From: an uncultured Spartobacteria bacterium
Lineage (GTDB): Bacteria; Verrucomicrobiota; Verrucomicrobiia; Chthoniobacterales; JAATET01
Reading direction: 5' to 3'
Assembly: GCA_938011325.1 (NCBI GenBank)
Contig: CALLUD010000007.1
Span: 310,001-374,000 of the forward strand
DNA length: 64,000 bases
The translations under genes and the position numbers were made by a program. A model generated the notes under the pieces. That model ran no database searches and was not told the origin of the DNA. It saw only the letters and a list, made by a program, of their open reading frames with translations. Shown here in pieces: positions 9,301 through 17,365 of this stretch. How positions within the stretch are numbered: the first letter of the stretch is position 1; the number at the start of each line of letters is the position of its first letter.

Positions 9301-10356
9301 ATGTCGAAGAAGTCCCCTCGGCTGCTGCTCGCCGGCGATGTCGGCGGGACCAAGACCAACCTCGCCATCTTCGCGATGGACGAGGAGACGAACCATCTCA
9401 CGCTGCTGCGAAACAAGCGGTATCCCAGCGGCGACTTCGACAGCCTCAATGCGATCGCGCTGAGGTTCCTCGGCAAGGGCGAGGAGAAGATTTGCGCCGC
9501 GTGCTTCGGCGTTCCCGGGGTGGTGCGCAACAACCGCTCCCAGCCGACGAATCTGAAATGGGAGATCTGTGCATCCACGCTCCGCGCCGATCTTGGCGTC
9601 GAGGAGGTGCATTTGCTGAATGACCTCGCCGCGAATGCCTACGGAATCAGCGAACTCGAGGAGGCGGATTTCCACACGGTGCAGACCGGCTTGAAAAACG
9701 CCTCCGGCAACCGCTGCGTCATCTCGCCCGGCACCGGCCTCGGCGAAGCGGGGATGTTCTGGGACGGCAAAAAATATCGCGTCTGGGCTTGCGAGGGAGG
9801 GCATTCCGATTTCGCGCCGCGCTCGGACATCGAGATCGATCTTCTCAAATATTTGCAGGGCCTGTTCGGGCACGTGAGCAACGAGCGCGTCATTTCCGGC
9901 CAGGGTATCGCGAACATCTACGCGTTCCTCCGCGACTCCGGTTACGGAAAGCAGAAATCGTCGGTAGCCGAGGAAATGAAGGCGAACGATCCCGCGAAGG
10001 TCATCACGAAACACGCGGAGGACCAGTCGTGCCCGATGTGCATGCAGGCGGTGGAAATTTTTGCGCACTGCCTCGCGACGGAGGCGGCGAACTTTGCACT
10101 CAAGGCGATGGCCACCGGCGGCGTCTTTCTCGGCGGCGGCGTGCCCGCGAAGCTTTTGTGGAAGCTCAGCACGCCCGCGTTTCGTGATGCGTTTGTCGCC
10201 AAGGGCCGGCTCGAATCGCTCATGGAGACGATGCCGGTGAAGATCGTGCTCAACGATCAGGCCGCACTGCTCGGCGCCGCGCGTTACGCGCTGGACATGT
10301 TCGAGGAGCATTCCGGGACAACTAGGCGCCACCAACCCGCGCCGCCTCACTCGTAA
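9301..10356 (+). CDS. glk: Glucokinase (bacterial Glk family)
   Basis: A 351-residue ATP-dependent glucokinase that makes glucose 6-phosphate, the substrate of the upstream zwf product. The N-terminal phosphate-binding loop reads GDVGGTKTNLAIF; NDLAANAYG and SPGTGLGEA follow, then CEGGHSDFAP with the conserved Glu/His substrate region, and FLGGGVPAKLL near the C-terminus. This is the Glk/hexokinase-type family, not the ROK family. It starts one base after the zwf stop. Its last 35 nt overlap, tail to tail, the ExoD-family gene on the other strand. The C-terminal tail after residue 335 is poorly conserved. Confidence 0.94.
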   Translation: MSKKSPRLLLAGDVGGTKTNLAIFAMDEETNHLTLLRNKRYPSGDFDSLNAIALRFLGKGEEKICAACFGVPGVVRNNRSQPTNLKWEICASTLRADLGVEEVHLLNDLAANAYGISELEEADFHTVQTGLKNASGNRCVISPGTGLGEAGMFWDGKKYRVWACEGGHSDFAPRSDIEIDLLKYLQGLFGHVSNERVISGQGIANIYAFLRDSGYGKQKSSVAEEMKANDPAKVITKHAEDQSCPMCMQAVEIFAHCLATEAANFALKAMATGGVFLGGGVPAKLLWKLSTPAFRDAFVAKGRLESLMETMPVKIVLNDQAALLGAARYALDMFEEHSGTTRRHQPAPPHS

Positions 10357-11017
10357 GCGGGGAAAAACCCGCGCGCCACCAGTCGTCGATTTGCTTCACC
10401 GCGGCGGTGCCGCCGAACCCGAGCAGTGCGAAGTAACCGCAGCCGATCAGGAAGACGATCGTGCCGGCGATGGTGAAGCGGCCGTCGGACTCCAGCATCG
10501 CGCACGCGAGCAGCACGACCGCCCATGCCGGGAAGAAATTCGTCATGGGCACCGGCAGCGGCAGCAACAGGAGCAGGCCCGAGATGAGAATCATCACGCC
10601 ATGCAATTGCCAGAAGATCGGCGTGCGCACGAGAAACGTCATCCTCGGTCGCAGCACCCGCTCGAGCCAGCGCACGATCCGCCCGGCCGCGCGGAAGATG
10701 CGCGGAAGCCACTTCGCCGGGAGCGTGACGCGCATCATGCGGTCGGGAAGCCACGGATGAAGCCCGCACGAGATGCGCAGGCCGATGAAGGCGATGATCA
10801 ACCCGAACGGCGTGGACAACCCCGGCAGCGGGATCGGCGTGCCGAAGGGTAGTGCGATGATCAAAAGGAGAAACGAATACGCGCGCTGCTGCATGAGCGC
10901 GATGATCTCGCCGAGCGTGACCTCGCGATGGGAGAAGGCCTCGAGAACTTTCGCGATATCGGCGGAGAGCCGGCCCGGTGGTGGCGGGTGAAGCGGTTGC
11001 CGGGAGGGACGCGACAT
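10322..11017 (-). CDS. ExoD-family membrane protein
   Basis: A 231-residue inner-membrane protein of the ExoD family, named after a Rhizobium exopolysaccharide gene; the molecular function is unsettled. The family start 'LSADIAKVLEAFSHREVTLGE' is followed by hydrophobic segments around ALPFGTPIPLPGLSTPFGL, a cytoplasmic Arg-rich stretch, and two further membrane segments (LISGLLLLLPLPVP and FAWAVVLLACAML-like). I take the ATG at 11017 as the start; the frame runs 23 codons further to 11086 without family similarity and would overlap the terC start. It converges on glk with a 35-nt overlap. Confidence 0.85.
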   Translation of the reverse strand: MSRPSRQPLHPPPPGRLSADIAKVLEAFSHREVTLGEIIALMQQRAYSFLLLIIALPFGTPIPLPGLSTPFGLIIAFIGLRISCGLHPWLPDRMMRVTLPAKWLPRIFRAAGRIVRWLERVLRPRMTFLVRTPIFWQLHGVMILISGLLLLLPLPVPMTNFFPAWAVVLLACAMLESDGRFTIAGTIVFLIGCGYFALLGFGGTAAVKQIDDWWRAGFSPLTSEAARVGGA

Positions 11018-11097
11018 CCACCCTACGATAAACGACGGCGGAATGGTGCCAAGCTCCACGCTTGCAGCCGCCGCGTGAATGGGCATCCTTGCCGGCG

Positions 11098-11841
11098 ATG
11101 GAACCGATCGGTCAGATGTTCGCCGACGCCCTGGCCTGGAATTCCCTCGCCACGCTGGCGCTCCTCATCGGCCTCGAGCTGGTGCTGGGAATCGACAACA
11201 TCCTCGTCATCTCGCTGGTCGTCTCGCGACTGCCCGAGGCCCAGCGACGGATGGCGCGCATCACCGGGCTCGTCATCGCGATGGTGCTGCGGCTCGTGTT
11301 TGTTGCGTTTGCCTTCATGCTCGTGCACCTCACCGATCCGGTGTTGTTCGGGCTTTCGATCAAGGACCTCATCCTGCTTGCGGGTGGCCTGTTCCTCATG
11401 TGGAAGGCGGTGCGCGAGATCCATCACATTGTCGAGCTCAAGGAGGAGCACGGCCCGACCGTTGCGGCGAAGAATGCCGTGTCCGCAGCCATCCTGCAGA
11501 TCGTGCTGCTCGACATTGTTTTCTCAATCGATTCGGTGATCACCGCCGTCGGCCTCACGAACAATCTTATCGTCATCTCGATCGCGGTGCTGGTGTCGTT
11601 TGGCGGTTTGCTGCTCTATGCCGGGCCGATTGGGGAGTTCATCCTGCGGCATCCGGCGCTCAAGATTCTCGCGCTGTCGTTTCTCGTGACGATCGGTGTG
11701 ACGCTCGTCCTCGAGGGCATGCACCAGCATGTGCCGAAGGGCTACATCTACCTGCCGATGGGCTTCGCGCTGCTCGTCGAGATTCTCCAGATGCGCTACC
11801 TCGCGAATCGCGAGCGCATCGACCGCAACAAAAAGCACTAG
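11098..11841 (+). CDS. TerC-family integral membrane protein
   Basis: A 247-residue polytopic membrane protein of the TerC/Alx/YoaE family. The family motif with paired acidic residues is seen twice: LELVLGIDNILVIS near residue 27 and LDIVFSIDSVITAVG near residue 145. About seven hydrophobic segments are visible. Family members are implicated in manganese export or in tellurite and pH responses; which applies here cannot be told. The ATG at 11098 is chosen over an upstream in-frame start at 11062 because it matches the usual N-terminus and is preceded by GGCG. The 3' end overlaps the GT9 gene by 4 nt, tail to tail. Confidence 0.9.
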   Translation: MEPIGQMFADALAWNSLATLALLIGLELVLGIDNILVISLVVSRLPEAQRRMARITGLVIAMVLRLVFVAFAFMLVHLTDPVLFGLSIKDLILLAGGLFLMWKAVREIHHIVELKEEHGPTVAAKNAVSAAILQIVLLDIVFSIDSVITAVGLTNNLIVISIAVLVSFGGLLLYAGPIGEFILRHPALKILALSFLVTIGVTLVLEGMHQHVPKGYIYLPMGFALLVEILQMRYLANRERIDRNKKH

Positions 11842-12818
11842 CGCGCCAGCAGCGCGAGCGCGGCTTCCGAGACCTCGTCCGGAGTGAGCGTATATTCGTC
11901 GCTTGCCTCCGTCGTGTGCGCGAGCAGGGCGACGGACTTCTTGGTGGGGAAATGCCAGTTGTGCGGGTTCGTGCGGAAGAACAGCGTGAGATTCCTTCCG
12001 CCAAATGCCGCCGCGAGATGCGACGCAGCGCCGTCCACACCGAGGATCATCCGCGATCGCGACACGAGCCACAGAAACTCCTCAAGCCGCGTCTGGCCGC
12101 CGAGATACAGCGCGCGGTCGCCGAGCGCGTCGGCGATGCGTTTGGAATGCTCGCGCTGCCAGTCCTGCCCGCCGCTGGTGACCACGATTCGCGGCACTCC
12201 TGCGTCGAGCAGCGCCTTCGCGACCTCGACCCACGAGCTGGATTTCCACCGCTTGCTCTTCCAGCCGGCGGTGGAGTTGAGCAGCACGTAATCCTCGAGC
12301 GTGAAATCCGCCGGCCGCCAGCTCTCGTCGGGGTGCCTCAATTGCGGCGGCCTCCACGGCTGCCGGGCTTCGACCACGGTGTAGTCCCAGTTGTAGCGGG
12401 CGAGATACGCATCGGCGATGCCCGGGGCACGGATCTCGCGAAATGCCCGCCGTCCCAGGTTCGTCAGTTCCAAGGGCGAGCGCAGCAACAAATCCTTGCG
12501 CGGCGCGAAGGCGAGCAACGCGTGCAGGGCCGACTTGTCGAGGTCGTCGTAGCAGAAGATGGCGTCGAACCTCCGCAGCCACACACGTTTCGTCATGCGC
12601 ACGCCTTCCATCAGTGCGATCAAGGGTGCGTGGCCGCTGCGCGTGAGCAGCTCGACCGGCCGGCCCGCCGCCGCGTGCAGCTTCGCGAGCGTCGGTTCGA
12701 GCAGGGTCATGTCGCCAAGCTGCTTGTGGCAGATGACGAGCACGCGGGCGTTCTTTGGAAGATGGTGGACGGAGCTGGCGATGGGTGCGGAAGCGTTTCG
12801 AGAGGAAAGAACGGTCAA
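11838..12818 (-). CDS. Glycosyltransferase family 9 (heptosyltransferase-like)
   Basis: A GT9-like glycosyltransferase. The first Rossmann half starts at RVLVICHKQLGDMTLLEPTLAKL; the second half carries the nucleotide-sugar-binding stretch NSTAGWKSKRW and the motif LGVDGAASHLAAAFG near the C-terminus, which corresponds to the GVDSG-x-HLAA box. These enzymes add heptose or other sugars to lipopolysaccharide core at the inner membrane. The start is unsure: the frame is open up to 12983, but the extra 55 residues are Pro/Arg-rich and look non-coding, so I use the TTG at 12818; ATG 12962 and GTG 12983 remain possible. It follows the carbonic anhydrase gene on the same strand. Confidence 0.82.
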   Translation of the reverse strand: MTVLSSRNASAPIASSVHHLPKNARVLVICHKQLGDMTLLEPTLAKLHAAAGRPVELLTRSGHAPLIALMEGVRMTKRVWLRRFDAIFCYDDLDKSALHALLAFAPRKDLLLRSPLELTNLGRRAFREIRAPGIADAYLARYNWDYTVVEARQPWRPPQLRHPDESWRPADFTLEDYVLLNSTAGWKSKRWKSSSWVEVAKALLDAGVPRIVVTSGGQDWQREHSKRIADALGDRALYLGGQTRLEEFLWLVSRSRMILGVDGAASHLAAAFGGRNLTLFFRTNPHNWHFPTKKSVALLAHTTEASDEYTLTPDEVSEAALALLAR

Positions 12819-12993
12819 CGATCGCCGGGATTTTGCGAAGGCTTTTTTCGGGTGAAAGGCTGCCCTCCTCGATCGGGGAGGAACCGGTGAACGTGGTTGC
12901 CATGGTGATCGGGGGGGATCCGGAGCCGGTTTTGGCGGGCGTTTTCCCGGGAACCCGGCCATCGACAAGCCGGGAGTATGCACCTGGGTGGGG

Positions 12994-13683
12994 TTACTTC
13001 TCGCGCTTGAAGTCGAAGTTCATCTGGCCCGGACCGACGAGCGGAAGGAACTGTCCCGCCGAGGGCTCGTAGGCGAACAACTCCGCCGTCGCGATCTTGA
13101 AGAACCACGCGTGCAGCCGCAGCGAGCCCTCGGTCAGGCGGCGATGCACGCCCGGATAGGTCCGCAGGTTTTCGAGCGCGAAGAGCACGTTCTCCTCGCC
13201 GGCGGCGTTTGCGCGTTCGTCGGGATCGGTGAGGTGCTGATACCGCTCGTTCAAGGCCTCCTGCACCGGCGAGGCGATGGACAGCCAACCCTCGAGATGC
13301 GGCATCGCCTTCAAATCCGACGGCGAGACGAGCGCCTTCATCGCTCCGCACTGGGAATGCCCGCAGACCACGACGTCCTGCACGCCGAGCGTCTCGATGG
13401 CGAACTCGATCGCCGCGGCGGTGGAATTCGTCGAGCCGGTGCTGGTCGCGGGCGGCACGATGTTGCCGACGTTTTTGACGACGAAAAGATCCCCGGGCTT
13501 GCTCTGCGTGATCAACTCCGCGAGCACGCGCGAGTCCGAGCAGGTGATGAAAAGCGTGTGGGGATTCTGCCCCTCCTTCGCGAGCCGCTGGAAAAGCGCC
13601 TTGTAGTGGCCGAATTCCTCCGAGCGAAATTTGTGAATGCCTGCAATGAGTTCCTGCACGCGGACAGCAAACCGGAACGCCAT
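12994..13683 (-). CDS. Beta-class carbonic anhydrase (cytoplasmic)
   Basis: A 229-residue beta-carbonic anhydrase that interconverts CO2 and bicarbonate. The zinc ligands and the catalytic dyad are present: Cys48 and Asp50-Arg52 in CSDSR, then His109 and Cys112 in HSQCGAM. VVKNVGNIVPP lies between them, as in the bacterial CynT/Can type. No signal peptide precedes the domain. The open frame continues far upstream (antisense to thiC), but the family start fits the ATG at 13683. The gene is divergent from the riboswitch-thiC unit. A second, exported carbonic anhydrase is encoded at 16607-17290. Confidence 0.95.
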   Translation of the reverse strand: MAFRFAVRVQELIAGIHKFRSEEFGHYKALFQRLAKEGQNPHTLFITCSDSRVLAELITQSKPGDLFVVKNVGNIVPPATSTGSTNSTAAAIEFAIETLGVQDVVVCGHSQCGAMKALVSPSDLKAMPHLEGWLSIASPVQEALNERYQHLTDPDERANAAGEENVLFALENLRTYPGVHRRLTEGSLRLHAWFFKIATAELFAYEPSAGQFLPLVGPGQMNFDFKREK

Positions 13684-13780
13684 GGCGCGAACAAGGTCGG
13701 AGTCTGCGGGGGATTGTCGATCCCGGAGCCGAAGTGTTACTCCGGCGTTGACGTCCTTTCCCCAGCGTCTAGCTTCCGAA

Positions 13781-13880
13781 CCAACAGGGGAGCCACCGGG
13801 GCTGAGAGGTCCGACCGCGGAACGCGACAACGGACGACCCTTTGAACCTGAAACGGGTAATGCCGGCGCAGGGAGTAAGG
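13781..13880 (+). promoter_or_regulatory. TPP riboswitch (THI element)
   Basis: The conserved core of the thiamin pyrophosphate riboswitch is readable: GGGGAGCC, then GGCTGAGAGG, a variable arm, CCCTTTGAACCTGA, ACGGGTAATGCCGGCG and AGGGAG. It lies 44 nt upstream of the thiC start and in the same direction, the expected place for TPP-dependent repression of thiamin synthesis. No clear intrinsic terminator follows, so sequestration of the start region is more likely than transcription attenuation (inference). Confidence 0.95.
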
Positions 13881-13923
13881 GCGAGGTGTGTCCCGGCGGT
13901 TTCCCGCAACGCACGCATCCGCC

Positions 13924-15885
13924 ATGATTGCACCCAAGGACGCCATCGAACCTCACAGCAGCGACCAGCTGCCAAACTCCACCCGCGTCTACGTCGAGGG
14001 CACGCAGCCCGGCGTGCGGGTGCCCTTCCGAGAGATCAAACTTTCCCCGACGCGCTCCATCGACGGCACGCTCACCGAAAACGAGCCCGTCCGCGTCTAC
14101 GACACCTCGGGCCCGTGGGGTGACCCCGATTTCCACGGCGACGTGCAGAAGGGCCTGCCGCCCCTGCGCGCTCCATGGATCCGCGCCCGTGGTGACGTCG
14201 AGGAATACGACGGCCGCGCCGTGAAGCCCGAGGACAACGGCTACCTTAGCGTCAGCCACGCCCAGCAGGCCAGCGAGCGCCGCGGCGGGTTGAGCCCGTT
14301 GCAGGCTCCGGAAAATGCGAAGCGCCGCCCGCTCCGCGCCAGCGCCGGCCACCCGGTCACGCAGCTCTGGTATGCGCGGCAGGGCATCATCACGCCCGAG
14401 ATGGAATTCATTGCCATCCGCGAAAACATGGGCCGCGCGCGTATTCTCGACCAGGCCCGCGACCTCGCCCGCAACGAGCTCGACAAGCAGCACCTCGGCA
14501 GCGCGCAGAATCCCCGCGGACCCTACACGCCCGGAATCTTCGGCCGCTTCCCGCAGCGCATCCCTGACGAGATCACGCCCGAGTTCGTTCGTCAGGAGGT
14601 CGCCGCCGGCCGCGCGATCATTCCCGCGAACATCAACCACCCCGAGCTCGAGCCGATGATCATCGGCCGCAACTTCCTCGTGAAGATCAACGCGAACATC
14701 GGCAACTCCGCCGTCGCATCCTCGATCGACGAGGAGGTCGAGAAAATGCGCTGGGCCACGAAATGGGGTGCCGACACCGTGATGGACCTCTCCACCGGCC
14801 GGAACATCCACGCCACGCGCGAGTGGATCCTGCGCAACTCGCCCGTGCCCATCGGCACCGTGCCCATCTACCAGGCCCTCGAGAAGGTCAACGGCAAGGC
14901 CGAGGACCTCACCTGGGAGCTTTACCGCGACACCCTCATCGAGCAGGCCGAGCAGGGCGTCGATTATTTCACCATCCACGCCGGTGTCCTCCTGCGCTTC
15001 ATTCCGCTCACCGCGAAGCGCATGACCGGCATCGTCTCGCGCGGCGGCAGCATCATGGCGAAGTGGTGCCTCGCCCATCACCAGGAGAACTTCCTCTACA
15101 CGCACTGGGACGAGATTTGCGAAATCTGCGCCGCCTACGACGTGAGCTTCTCCATTGGCGACGGCCTGCGCCCCGGTTCCATCGCCGACGCCAACGACGA
15201 AGCCCAGTTCGGTGAACTCCAGGTCCAGGGGGAGCTCACCCGCCGCGCGTGGGAGCACGGCGTGCAGGTGATGAACGAAGGCCCCGGCCACGTGCCCATG
15301 CACATGATCGAGGAAAACATGGCCAAACAACTCGAGTGGTGCCACGAGGCGCCGTTCTACACGCTCGGACCGCTCACCACCGACATCGCCCCCGGCTACG
15401 ACCACATCACCAGCGGCATCGGCGCCGCCATGATCGGCTGGTATGGCTGCGCGATGCTCTGCTACGTCACGCCCAAGGAGCACCTCGGCCTGCCCAACAA
15501 GCAGGACGTCAAGGAAGGCGTCATCACCTACAAGCTCGCCGCCCACGCCGCCGACCTCGCCAAAGGGCATCCCGGCGCGCAATACCGCGACAACGCGCTC
15601 TCGAAGGCCCGCTTCGAGTTCCGCTGGGAGGACCAGTTCAACCTCGGCCTCGACCCCGAGCGCGCGAGAGAGTTCCACGACGAGACGCTCCCCGCCGAAG
15701 GCGCGAAAACCGCGCACTTCTGCAGCATGTGCGGCCCGCACTTCTGCTCGATGAAGATCACGGAGGACGTGCGGCGCTACGCGGAAGAGAAAGGTCTCGC
15801 AGCCGAGGAAGCTCTGCAGCAGGGAATGGCCGAGAAATCGAAGGAGTTCGTCGAAGCCGGCGCCGAAGTCTACCGGCAGACATAG
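13924..15885 (+). CDS. thiC: Phosphomethylpyrimidine synthase ThiC
   Basis: A 653-residue radical SAM enzyme converting aminoimidazole ribotide to hydroxymethylpyrimidine phosphate in thiamin synthesis. The atypical C-terminal cluster motif CxxCxxxxC is present at Cys600, Cys603 and Cys608 (CSMCGPHFC). The catalytic core, including MNEGPGHVPMH and YTLGPLTTDIAPGYDHI, is intact, and the N-terminal ThiC-associated region is present. The ATG at 13924 is chosen although the frame opens earlier at 13888, because the latter would run towards the riboswitch. TPP control is indicated by the riboswitch directly upstream. No other thi genes are in the window. Confidence 0.98.
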   Translation: MIAPKDAIEPHSSDQLPNSTRVYVEGTQPGVRVPFREIKLSPTRSIDGTLTENEPVRVYDTSGPWGDPDFHGDVQKGLPPLRAPWIRARGDVEEYDGRAVKPEDNGYLSVSHAQQASERRGGLSPLQAPENAKRRPLRASAGHPVTQLWYARQGIITPEMEFIAIRENMGRARILDQARDLARNELDKQHLGSAQNPRGPYTPGIFGRFPQRIPDEITPEFVRQEVAAGRAIIPANINHPELEPMIIGRNFLVKINANIGNSAVASSIDEEVEKMRWATKWGADTVMDLSTGRNIHATREWILRNSPVPIGTVPIYQALEKVNGKAEDLTWELYRDTLIEQAEQGVDYFTIHAGVLLRFIPLTAKRMTGIVSRGGSIMAKWCLAHHQENFLYTHWDEICEICAAYDVSFSIGDGLRPGSIADANDEAQFGELQVQGELTRRAWEHGVQVMNEGPGHVPMHMIEENMAKQLEWCHEAPFYTLGPLTTDIAPGYDHITSGIGAAMIGWYGCAMLCYVTPKEHLGLPNKQDVKEGVITYKLAAHAADLAKGHPGAQYRDNALSKARFEFRWEDQFNLGLDPERAREFHDETLPAEGAKTAHFCSMCGPHFCSMKITEDVRRYAEEKGLAAEEALQQGMAEKSKEFVEAGAEVYRQT

Positions 15886-15901
15886 GTCCTATAGGACCTA
15901 T
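15882..15901. repeat. 20-nt perfect palindrome at the thiC stop
   Basis: The sequence ataggtcctataggacctat is its own reverse complement over 20 nt. It includes the thiC stop codon and lies 20 nt before the four-helix-bundle gene. No T-run follows, so it is not a standard terminator. It could be an operator for the downstream gene, a short repeat unit associated with that gene family, or an mRNA hairpin. Confidence 0.75.
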
Positions 15902-15921
15902 TGAACCGATAAAAACTCACG

Positions 15922-16484
15922 ATGCCCGACCGCCCCGAAGGATTCCTTCCCGCGGGCGGCAACTACCGGGAGCTTCTCTCCTACCGGAAAGCCGAGATCT
16001 TCTACGACTTCACGCACCGCTTTTGCGAACGGTTCCTGAAGCGCGGCGACCGCACCATCGACCAGATGGTGCAGGCCGCCCGCTCCGGCGAACAAAACAT
16101 TGCCGAAGGCAGCAAGGCCTCGAAGACCTCGACCGAGGCGGAGCTAAAGCTCACCAACGTCGCCCGAGACAGCCTTGAGGAACTCCTCCTCGACTATGAA
16201 GACTTCCTTCGAACACGCGGACACCTCATCTGGCCGAAGGATTCCCGGGAAGCTCTCTACGTGCGCCGCCTCGGTCGCAAGCCCGACGAGAGCTTTGAAA
16301 CCTACGGGCCCTTCTCGAAGACCGGCCGCCGGAGGTGCTGGCCAACATCGCCATCTGTCTCATCCACCAGGCGAACTACCTCCTCGACCGCCAGATCCGG
16401 CCCTTGGAGAGGGACTTCGTCGAAAAAGGCGGCCTCCGCGAGCGGATGACCCGGGCACGGTTGGCGCATCGCAGGCGCAACTGA
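15922..16484 (+). pseudogene. Four-helix-bundle suffix-domain protein, frameshifted
   Basis: Residues 1-130 in the starting frame match the four-helix-bundle (S23/Avd-like) 'suffix domain' family: GDRTIDQMVQAARSGEQNIAEG and LTNVARDSLEELLLDY are diagnostic. Near 16310-16320 the frame changes: the remaining family C-terminus (RPPEVLANIAICLIHQANYL, then RQIRPLERDF and LRERMTRARLAHRR) is encoded in the -1 frame and stops at 16484. As read without correction the protein ends at 16449 with an unrelated Arg/Ser-rich tail. A single-base deletion near the GGGCCC or TTCTCGAAG stretch explains this. The function of the family is unknown; relatives include 23S rRNA intervening-sequence proteins and the Avd accessory protein. 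It may be intact in the real genome if this is a sequencing indel. Confidence 0.85.
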
Positions 16485-16606
16485 TCGGTCATACCTGTCC
16501 AATTTGTCATCTTCACCATGGCTGGAGGAGCGACGGACCGGCGTTACACATCACTTGTGAAAAGCCTCGCCTTACAATTTGGGTGTATATCTAATCGCAG
16601 CCTTAT

Positions 16607-17290
16607 ATGAAGCCTGCGTCCCTCCTTCTTGCCGCCTCCATTCTTCTTTCTTTCACCTCTTCCCATGCGCAAACCACCCGCGAGCGCCAGGCGGAACTCA
16701 CGCCCGATGCCGTGCTGGAAAGCCTGATGGCCGGGAACGCGCGCTTTGTAGAGGGCAAGCCGTCGGAGCCTGAGATTACGACCCGGCGGGCGGCGGTCGT
16801 GCAGAGCCAGCACCCGAAGGCGGTGATCCTTTCGTGCCTCGACTCCCGCGTGCCGGTGGAGCTCGTCTTCGACATGGGAATCGGCGACCTCTTCGTTGGC
16901 CGCGTGGCGGGGAATGTGCAGGACTCCGATCAGCTCGGGTCGATGGAATTTGCGACGAAGCTCGCCGGGGCGAAGGTCGTGATGGTGCTCGGGCATTCGC
17001 GCTGCGGCGCGGTGGTGGGCGCGATCAACAAGGCCGAGCTCGGTCACCTCACGGCGCTGCTGGCGAAGATCCGGCCGGCGGCGGAGGCGGTCGAGGGATT
17101 CGAGCCGGAGGAGCGGACGGCGGGCAATCCGGAATTCGTGCAGGCGACGATCGAGGAAAACGTGCGCCAGACCGTGGCGGGCATCCGCGAGCAAAGCCCT
17201 GTGCTGGCCGGGCTGGAGAAGTCGGGTGACATCAAGATCGTCGGCGGTCTCTACGACCTGGAGACCGGCAAGGTCACGCTGCTCGACTGA
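16607..17290 (+). CDS. Beta-class carbonic anhydrase, exported
   Basis: A 227-residue beta-carbonic anhydrase with an N-terminal signal peptide (hydrophobic LLLAASILLSFTSS, cleavage probably after SHA). Zinc ligands and dyad are intact: Cys77 and Asp79-Arg81 in CLDSR, His130 and Cys133 in HSRCGAV. Export to the periplasm fits a role in CO2/bicarbonate exchange outside the cytoplasm. It is not a recent duplicate of the carbonic anhydrase at 12994-13683: spacing and flanking sequence differ, and it belongs to the shorter GDLFVGRVAGN type. The 120-nt region upstream is AT-richer than its surroundings and includes gtgtatatctaat, a plausible promoter -10 region. Confidence 0.95.
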   Translation: MKPASLLLAASILLSFTSSHAQTTRERQAELTPDAVLESLMAGNARFVEGKPSEPEITTRRAAVVQSQHPKAVILSCLDSRVPVELVFDMGIGDLFVGRVAGNVQDSDQLGSMEFATKLAGAKVVMVLGHSRCGAVVGAINKAELGHLTALLAKIRPAAEAVEGFEPEERTAGNPEFVQATIEENVRQTVAGIREQSPVLAGLEKSGDIKIVGGLYDLETGKVTLLD

Positions 17291-17365
17291 CGGATCGCGC
17301 GCGGGTGGCGCGGGAGCGACGGCGGTTGCACCTTTGACGGGTCGCGGGCAGAATCGCTCCGGCTT

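Noticed and set aside
12082..12903. Alternative minus-strand frame starting ATG 12903 inside the GT9 gene
   Set aside because: Its N-terminus looks plausible, but the body is Arg/Ala-rich noise, whereas the GT9 frame carries all family motifs.
13684..15741. Continuation of the carbonic anhydrase frame to 915 codons antisense to thiC
   Set aside because: The extra 686 codons lie over the riboswitch and thiC and have no family similarity; carbonic anhydrase starts at 13683.
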